The notes under the pieces: generated by a model
What the model was told of the DNA's origin: nothing
Database searches by the model: none
The model's input: the letters and a program-made list of their open reading frames with translations, nothing else
In this document: positions 18,021-23,392 of the stretch, one piece after another
How the letters are laid out: each line of letters begins with the position of its first letter
How positions within the stretch are numbered: the first letter of the stretch is position 1
Position numbers and translations under genes: made by a program
NCBI GenBank assembly: GCA_015680685.1
Contig: MNCI01009570.1
Coordinates: 5,632 to 29,023 of the forward strand
Length of the DNA stretch: 23,392 nucleotides
Origin: Gnetum montanum
Taxonomy: Eukaryota; Streptophyta; Gnetopsida; Gnetales; Gnetaceae
Direction of reading: 5' to 3'

Positions 18021-20281
18021 TGAAGGCCTACGAATCACAAAATGTTTTTGCGGGATGTCCTATCTGTTCTCCACATGGATAGTATTAATCACATATGGTG
18101 CATCATTGGTATTGAAAGGATCCTTGTAGACCCCCATGAATTGATTTTGGGGTCTTACTGGGTTTGCTTCATTGAATACTACTTCACCCCTGTCAATCAT
18201 GCGTTGTATATCCTATGTTAGAGTGAAACAATAATCAGTCCCATGACCCAACCTAAAGCTTTTTGGAATGGGGGTTCGTTGGCTGTTGCTAAGGCTGAGT
18301 TCTTGGCCAACTCACAAAATTAATCATGTTTTTGAGAGGTTGCAGGAGACATTTGTTTATGCGGAATTAGCCCGGCCTTTAGAAGTTGATCAAGCAATTG
18401 TGAAGGCTTCATGGGTAGGGGTGTGTATTGAGCAGGGTCTTTTCTTTTGAATGTATGGGTGTGGCCCATGTTGGTATTTCTATTTGAGGAAGTTTTAGGT
18501 GTAGGCGTAGGTGTATTTCTTTCATAGCCATTTGGGATAGCAGGTTGTTTTTCCCTTTGTCCTGGATGGTTAGGTCAGGTTGTCTCGGCCACTGCCACTA
18601 CTGTTATCTTGGATTTATCTTTCCTTGTATGTTGTCTCTGAAAGGTCAAGTAGGCTGGGTCATTACTTGTTTGTGTAGCCTCTTCTATGTCTTTAATTTG
18701 CACAAATGCTTGGCTTAAGTTATGAGGTTTTAAATAGTAAAGTTTCAATTTAATAAATTCATTTGCAGCCGCTTTAAGGATGGTAAGTAGATACGTTTCA
18801 GGAATAGGCTCACGAAGTTCATTCAAGGCTACACTCCACCTGTGGATAAATTTTTGTGCTAGCAGTAATGGCCCCTGTTTAATTTGAATCAAGCTATCAA
18901 GTATGGCTTCATGTTTTAGATTGTATTTGAAATGGGTGACAAACTGGTGCAACAAATCCTCTAGAGAAGATATGGAGTTATAGGACAAAGCTCGGTACTA
19001 GTCTAAGGCTTTTCTGATTGAGGACATAGCAAACACATGCAGGATTACATGGGGCCATGCCTGAAGCAAAAGACATTCTGTTCGAAATGTTACTAGGTGG
19101 GCATTTGGGTCTCCCTCTCCATTGTACTTGGTTAGTTGGGGTAATGAGACTCCCTTTGGCAAGGTTAAGGGTGGAATTAAGGGGTTAATTGGATCATCTT
19201 GATAGAAGTCAAGTACCTTAACTTCCTCAGTGTTAATAGTTTTAAGGTGTTTTAATTCTTCTGCCAATGAGTGCATCATTTTTTTTGTGTTTGCCCACTC
19301 TTGGGCGGTAGGTAGACCAGTGGATTGAGCGGATTGTGGTTGACAATGGTTCAATTGTTGCATTGTTTGTGGAAAGAGAGGTTGTTGGGCTGACGTTTGT
19401 TGTAGTGGGATAGTATTTGGGATTGAGACTATAGCTAGTGAAACCCACTACCCAGCCACAGGTTGTGAAGTAACACCCTGAACATGTTGGGTTGAAGTAA
19501 TCAATGGTGCTCTGTGTATTTGCACTTGAGGTATGTAATGGATGGATGTGGAAGCTGGTATGACAGATTGCATCTCAATTACTTGAGGTCGAAAGGTTGA
19601 TCCTAGGTTATTTTGGGGAGGGAGTTGTTGGGACTATACTTGCAGGGGTACGATGGAAGTGGATGCATCAGTGTGAATATTGAGCACGGAGAAGATGGGA
19701 ATGGAAGCAAGTACCTCTTGTCTGGAAACTGGTGCTCGAGTGTTTGTGGATGAAGGAGGAAGCACAGTTTCTTCTAGAAAAGGGTGGAATAATGGGTTTG
19801 TATAGGCATGGGGACTGATGGTATGGTACGAATCTCCATGTTTAGACTGGGTTGCAAAGTCATCTTCCTCATCTCCACTCTGAGGCTCTATTGGAGGTAG
19901 CTGTAAGGCTTGACTTCTTACCATGAGAAGCTGGGATATGAGCTTATGATGGTTTTTAGACAGTGGGATTATGTCAAATGTTGAAGGGATGAACTCACGA
20001 CCTCCTTTGTGGATAAGTTCATAGTCTCGCTTCGCTTCCCTCTCTACACGATCTATAGGTAAGTTGGCTTGGATCTTGACATAGATGAAGTTATACTGTT
20101 CGGGTGTAAGAGTTGCATAGGTAGGGTCTTTTCCCTATAGTCTAAGTGACTGGTGCATAGGAATGTGGGGATTTATCTGTTAAATAACAGTTATGGATTC
20201 CATAGCAATAACAAGGTTCGAGGTTTCAGCTCCAAAGTTTGAGATCGACAGTGTTACTGGGTTAATTTGGGAGAATTCCAT
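18021..20281 (-). pseudogene. gag: gag polyprotein gene, broken
   Basis: The likely start is the ATG whose first base is 20281 (MEFSQINPVTLSISNFG). One frame then runs to 18575 with about five in-frame stops, among them a TAG replacing Trp in ALDxYRAL near 19000. A Gln/Pro-rich region precedes the capsid part, with LPQLTKYNGEGDPNAHLVTF, SISSLEDLLHQFVTHFKYNL and EPIPETYLLTILKAAANEF. These match Tat/Ogre gag. Beyond a frameshift, near 18190-18252, the zinc-knuckle-like segment LGHGTDYCFTL and DIQRMIDRGEVVF follow. Gag would form the virus-like particle around the element RNA. This copy cannot make it in full. Confidence 0.88.
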
Positions 20282-20700
20282 AATGAACATGAGTAAACTG
20301 AGCTAGAAAATTTGAACATGAGAAATGTGAGCAATTTGAACGTAAACTAAGCGTCAACACCCACAGCGTGATGAACTGTAGCATGACCAACGGCAGCGTG
20401 AGCAACTGCAGCGTGACCAATTGTAGCGTGAGGAATTACAGCGTGACCAACTGCAGTGCAGCGTGACTAAAAAACAGAAGCTATAGCATGAGTTAACTGC
20501 AGCGTGACTGACAGACTACATGAGCTGACAGCATGACGCTGACAAATAGGTGAGCTAACTACATGAGGTATTTGTAGTGGACAAGAAAGGTAATTCAATT
20601 TGGCATGTGTAAACTGACTGGGATTTAATCAGTACTTAGTTTGTGCAGCGTTTAGATAGGTAACGTGATTAGCATTTTGATTAAACAAAAAACAAGTTCG
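20282..20700 (-). other. Leader of the large element with a GCGTGAC word cluster
   Basis: Between primer site and gag no coding frame was recognised. From about 20360 to 20540 the + strand carries many spaced GCGTGACCAA, GCGTGAGCAA and GCATGACC words, usually preceded by CTGCA or CTGTA. They belong to the word family found in U3 and in intron 1 of the passenger gene. Confidence 0.7.
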
Positions 20701-20715
20701 GCCCTTCTAGCACCA
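20701..20715 (-). other. Primer-binding site candidate
   Basis: Six bases inside the 5' LTR edge, the - strand reads TGGTGCTAGAAGGGC. It begins with the TGG that pairs with the CCA end of a tRNA. The matching tRNA was not identified. Similar TTGGCGCTAGAAG-type sites occur in other Tat-like elements as far as remembered. Confidence 0.55.
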
Positions 20716-21263
20716 ATTTACTGTATTGACCTAAATCATCGGTGTAAGATTGGAAGGGGAAACAAACACCGAAAGATCGTTGGGCAAACACAGTTGACCC
20801 TGCCTTCACCCGACGGCAAGTTGGAAAAGAAAACGAAGGCAGAGTGCCTTGGATGGTCTACACGCAAATCAACCAAGGACTTCCCCGAGCGTAAACTATG
20901 GTTTGCGCTGGGGTTATCATAACAAAATGTAAATAGTGCGCATGTAATGTAACAGAACTGGCATTGCAAATAGAACGTAAGCTAAATGTAAAATAGAGTA
21001 AGCAATATAATGACTGGCAAAAATGAACTGTATTGTATTGCTTAGACAAGATGTGCACCGGTCAAAGCATAGCTGCACGTGTGGATGGCAAGTCAAGCGC
21101 CAAGGCCCAGGGTGATGTGATGTGTTTCAAAAGTGTTTGGATGTTGGGAGTCAAGTGTGCCCGAGCGCCCAAGGATTACTGGTCTGAATTTCCTAAGTTG
21201 TATGTTTTCAGAATTGCCAATGTCCAAAATTTCCAAACCCTCGATTTATGTGAATTGATAGGG

Positions 21264-21271
21264 TATTTATA
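21264..21271 (-). promoter_or_regulatory. LTR TATA box (5' LTR)
   Basis: TATAAATA on the - strand, at the same relative place as the box at 3216-3223 in the other LTR. It would drive the element's genomic RNA, starting near 21235. Confidence 0.65.
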
Positions 21272-21721
21272 GTGCTGGGCTGGGCTTGGGTGTGGAATTC
21301 AAGAATGGAATCAATGGTTGGAAGATGAGAGGAAAGCAGATCAAGAGACACGTGTCCAATGGACAGCTGTATGTGAGTTGGATGTGTGTGAGCAAGCTAC
21401 ATTCTGGACCAAGTACATTGTATCTTACAACGTGTGACAACTCACTCAAGTTAGATCACGCTCATGGCTCATACAATTCAGAGCGTAAGAGCTTGAACAA
21501 TGACAAATGATGAAAATTTACAATGAAATGACAATGTACAACAAGAGAAATTGACTTTGGCTCACTTGAAACTTCAGGATCTTTGAATTGACTACTGCAG
21601 GATGTCGATTTGAGTGATTCTATGGCTATTTGAGGTGTCTTCACTTGATAAGAACTTCCAGTGTGAGGTGATTTTGTCATAGCATGTCCTCAGCTTGCGC
21701 ATGCTACACTGATGCTGCACT

Positions 21722-22341
21722 CATGCTGCAGCGTGTCCCCAGTGTGACCTCAGCGTGAGTGACTTGAAAGTGATGCATTTCACTCTAGATTTTGATTTTT
21801 GAAGCCTGATTCTTGAGCACAACAGTTGCCTATCTATGTCTAACCCTGAGAGTGATTTGAAATTTGGAATTTGAGCCTGGATGTGCCTTGTTTGGAGCTA
21901 CTTTTGGTAGCTCACGCTGGACTTACGCTGCAGCATGACCACAACGTGAGTTACAGTGTGACCACAGTGTGAGCCACACAAACCACCATTTTTGGACTCA
22001 AAAACTGAAATTATGAAGGCTAAAGGCTGAAGTTGTCCACAATGAACTCTGAGGGTGACTTTATCTTTGGAAATCAAGTCATTTTGACTTAGTTTTGAGA
22101 CTCCCAGAGTTGGTCATGCTGGACTCACGTTGTAGCGTGTCCCCATAATGACCACAGCGTGACCTGTAGCATGTGTGTGGATTTGTGAATAGTTTGTCTC
22201 CAAATTTGAATTTTTGAATGCTAAAACCTAGAGTGGATATTAGTGGCCCTCGAGGATGGCTTGCACTCTCAGATTTTGACCATTTTTGACTTGGTTTGGA
22301 GGCTTCTAGGGTTGGTCACGCTGGACTCATGCTGCAGCGTG
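21722..22341. repeat. Four 202 bp tandem units with palindromic cores in U3 (right LTR)
   Basis: Cores CATGCTGCAGCGTG, TACGCTGCAGCATG, CACGTTGTAGCGTG and CATGCTGCAGCGTG begin at 21722, 21924, 22126 and 22328. The 202 bp interval is constant. Each core is followed by GACC and more GTGACC/GCGTGA words and preceded by GCTGGACT. The rest of the unit is strongly diverged, so the duplication is old, yet the spacing is exact. Confidence 0.8.
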
Positions 22342-22514
22342 ACCACAATGTGCCCTATAGCGTGAGTGTGAAAATTTGCAATTTCTAGCATGTGTTGCCC
22401 AGGATAAGCCAGCATGAGTGAGCTTGACTTAGTCAAATTCTTGCCTCCCAAAGGTCAAGAGGGCTTTGAGTTGTTCTTGCTTCAAAGTGTTAGGCTGAAA
22501 TTAGTGGTGTTTCA

Positions 22515-22519
22515 CTCAT
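22515..22519. repeat. Target-site duplication, right copy (CTCAT)
   Basis: Matches 2658-2662 perfectly and is followed by CA, the last two bases of the interrupted outer LTR. Confidence 0.95.
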
Positions 22520-22522
22520 CAT

Positions 22523-22540
22523 TGGCACCTTTGCTAGGGA
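22523..22540 (+). other. Decayed tRNA-Asp-type primer-binding site of the outer element
   Basis: The sequence TGGCACCTTTGCTAGGGA matches the frequent plant Gypsy primer site TGGCGCCGTTGCCGGGGA at 14 of 18 bases; three of the four differences are transitions. It lies one base after the rejoined LTR end, which proves that LTR copy 2 is a 5' LTR on the + strand. Confidence 0.65.
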
Positions 22541-22806
22541 CTCTGTTTGTTGAAATGTGCACTATTTAGGATTAGTGAACATTATTAATATCATTGGACA
22601 AACCCATGATCAATGTCACTTGCAACGACATACAATTACAAAAGCACATTGATATTTTACTTGTTTGGAAAATGTCTTCTTCTTCTTGTAAGTATGAAGA
22701 TGTCAAACCATAGGAACCGGTATATGATGAGTATGTATCTAACTTCATCTTCATCCTACATTAGGATAAATAACTATGATGGCATGATATGGAGGGCAAC
22801 ATTGTA
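22541..22806 (+). other. Leader of the outer element
   Basis: No gene was recognised. The short frames in this stretch match nothing. It corresponds to part of the sequence missing next to LTR copy 1 at 733. Confidence 0.45.
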
Positions 22807-23392
22807 ATGCCCTTCAATCGATCTGTGCTCATGATGTTGCTTCAAACACTTAACAAGTTAGGCATTCATGATCTTCAAGAGGAGTACATTGTGCAAGATT
22901 ATGACTTCTGGGACTACCATCCCACTGACATACAATGTAGGAGAGATTGACATTAGGAGAAGCATCATGAGTTTATGAAGGGGAAATGGTTCACCAACCT
23001 CTTGTTCCTATTGAACTAAGATGATAATAAGGGCCCTTTCTCTAAAGGTTTTCAACATGAAAATTCTCCACCCCTTGTTATTGATGATGGGGGTGTGAAC
23101 TTGAATCTACATTCTACTATTAACATTTTGGGTTCAGGCAAAGATGGTAGTCAAGGCAGGGGCTTGGAAAAGCATCAAGATAATAAGAAATCTGATGAAC
23201 ATGGCCATGACCATTGAAGGAAAATTGACAGATATCATGGTGGTGGTAGTCCTCCTCCCTCTTCAGCCTCTTCATCTACATCCTCTTCTTTCTATTCTTC
23301 TGATTCTGAAAGATGCTATAGAAAGAATAATCATGATGAAGGTGTGGAAAAAAATAATAATACTAATCTTCATGCCCACAATAATCAAAGGG
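22807..23392 (+). pseudogene. gag: N-terminal part of gag of the outer element (runs off the window)
   Basis: From ATG at 22807 a frame reads MPFNRSVLMMLLQTLNKLG, then DYDFWDYHPTDIQ, a Gly/Asp-rich part, a Ser-rich run (SSASSSTSSSFYSSDSE) and a basic/Asn/His-rich part, to the window end. Only about four stops interrupt it (near 22948, 22954, 23017 and 23215), and no frameshift is seen. The final NHDEG-like segment corresponds to the first residues (NHDGE) after LTR copy 1. This places both fragments in one family and suggests that about 0.8 kb was lost at 733. The domain has no recognised function. Confidence 0.5.

Larger units (their letters stand above)
2663..22514 (-). mobile_element. Tat/Ogre-like Ty3/Gypsy LTR retrotransposon, 19.85 kb, with antisense passenger gene
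   Basis: The element is bounded by 1.77 and 1.79 kb LTRs with TG...CA ends and a perfect 5 bp target duplication. On the - strand the order is gag, protease, RT, RNase H, second RNase H, integrase, which is the Ty3/Gypsy order. Tat-lineage marks are the gag segments HFKYNLKHEAI and LGHGTDYCFTL followed by DIQRMIDRGE, the pre-protease word VHREALMRML, RT words such as FSMDGF-type and MPFGLKNASATYQR, and the extra archaeal-type RNase H with TNNIAEY and GDSQLVI. The size suits the Ogre group, but no ORF upstream of gag was seen. Multiple stops, several frameshifts and changed catalytic residues make this copy non-autonomous. A 6 kb antisense gene block sits between protease and RT. Confidence 0.95.
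20722..22514 (-). repeat. 5' LTR of the large element
   Basis: Direct repeat of 2663-4429, 1,793 bp, with TGTATTGACC at the left and GGTGTTTCA at the right. On the - strand it provides the promoter: the TATA box is at 21264-21271 and U3 extends to 22514. Four palindromic cores lie at 21722, 21924, 22126 and 22328, each exactly 202 bp apart. Confidence 0.95.

Overview
The window is repeat-rich nuclear DNA from a land plant, probably a species with a large genome. This rests on Ty3/Gypsy retrotransposons of the Tat/Ogre type, plant-style GT-AG introns, methylation-type C-to-T decay and nested insertions. The species cannot be named from the sequence. No tRNA, rRNA, CRISPR array or intact host gene was seen.

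Layout: (1) Positions 1-2662 and 22520-23392 belong to an older, decayed Ty3/Gypsy family on the + strand. It has two ~355 bp LTR copies (379-733 and 2308-2662), a gag pseudogene between them (734-2274), and, right of the large insertion, a tRNA-Asp-like primer site and another gag N-terminus. (2) A 19.85 kb element, read on the - strand, is inserted 2 bp before the 3' end of the second LTR, with a perfect 5 bp duplication CTCAT (2658-2662 and 22515-22519). Its LTRs are 20722-22514 (5') and 2663-4429 (3'), about 90% identical by eye over the first 200 bp, so the insertion is old.

In its own reading direction (right to left) the large element holds: 5' LTR, primer site, leader rich in GCGTGA motifs, gag, aspartic protease, a 27 bp tandem repeat block, a 6 kb block with an unrelated gene in the opposite direction, then reverse transcriptase, RNase H, a second (archaeal-type) RNase H, integrase, a 38 bp tandem repeat array, 3' UTR, polypurine tract and 3' LTR. 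The dual RNase H and the gag and protease motifs place it in the Tat lineage. Protease, RT, the second RNase H and integrase each carry a substituted catalytic residue, so this copy is dead.

The most interesting part is the passenger gene on the + strand at 10357-15896. An eight-exon model runs from an ATG to a stop codon with recognisable splice sites. It encodes about 1,070 codons: an FCP1/NIF (HAD phosphatase)-like domain without its catalytic aspartates, a domain resembling the putative plant transposon protein family, and an acidic and coiled-coil tail. About ten in-frame stops and two uncertain exon phases show that this copy has decayed. Because it is antisense to the element, its introns would survive retrotransposition. 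Its position between protease and RT is where Ogre elements carry an intron. Two kinds of short repeat, an AGTTTAA-GTCAT motif and a GCGTGAG motif, recur at the edges and regulatory parts of the element and of the passenger gene.
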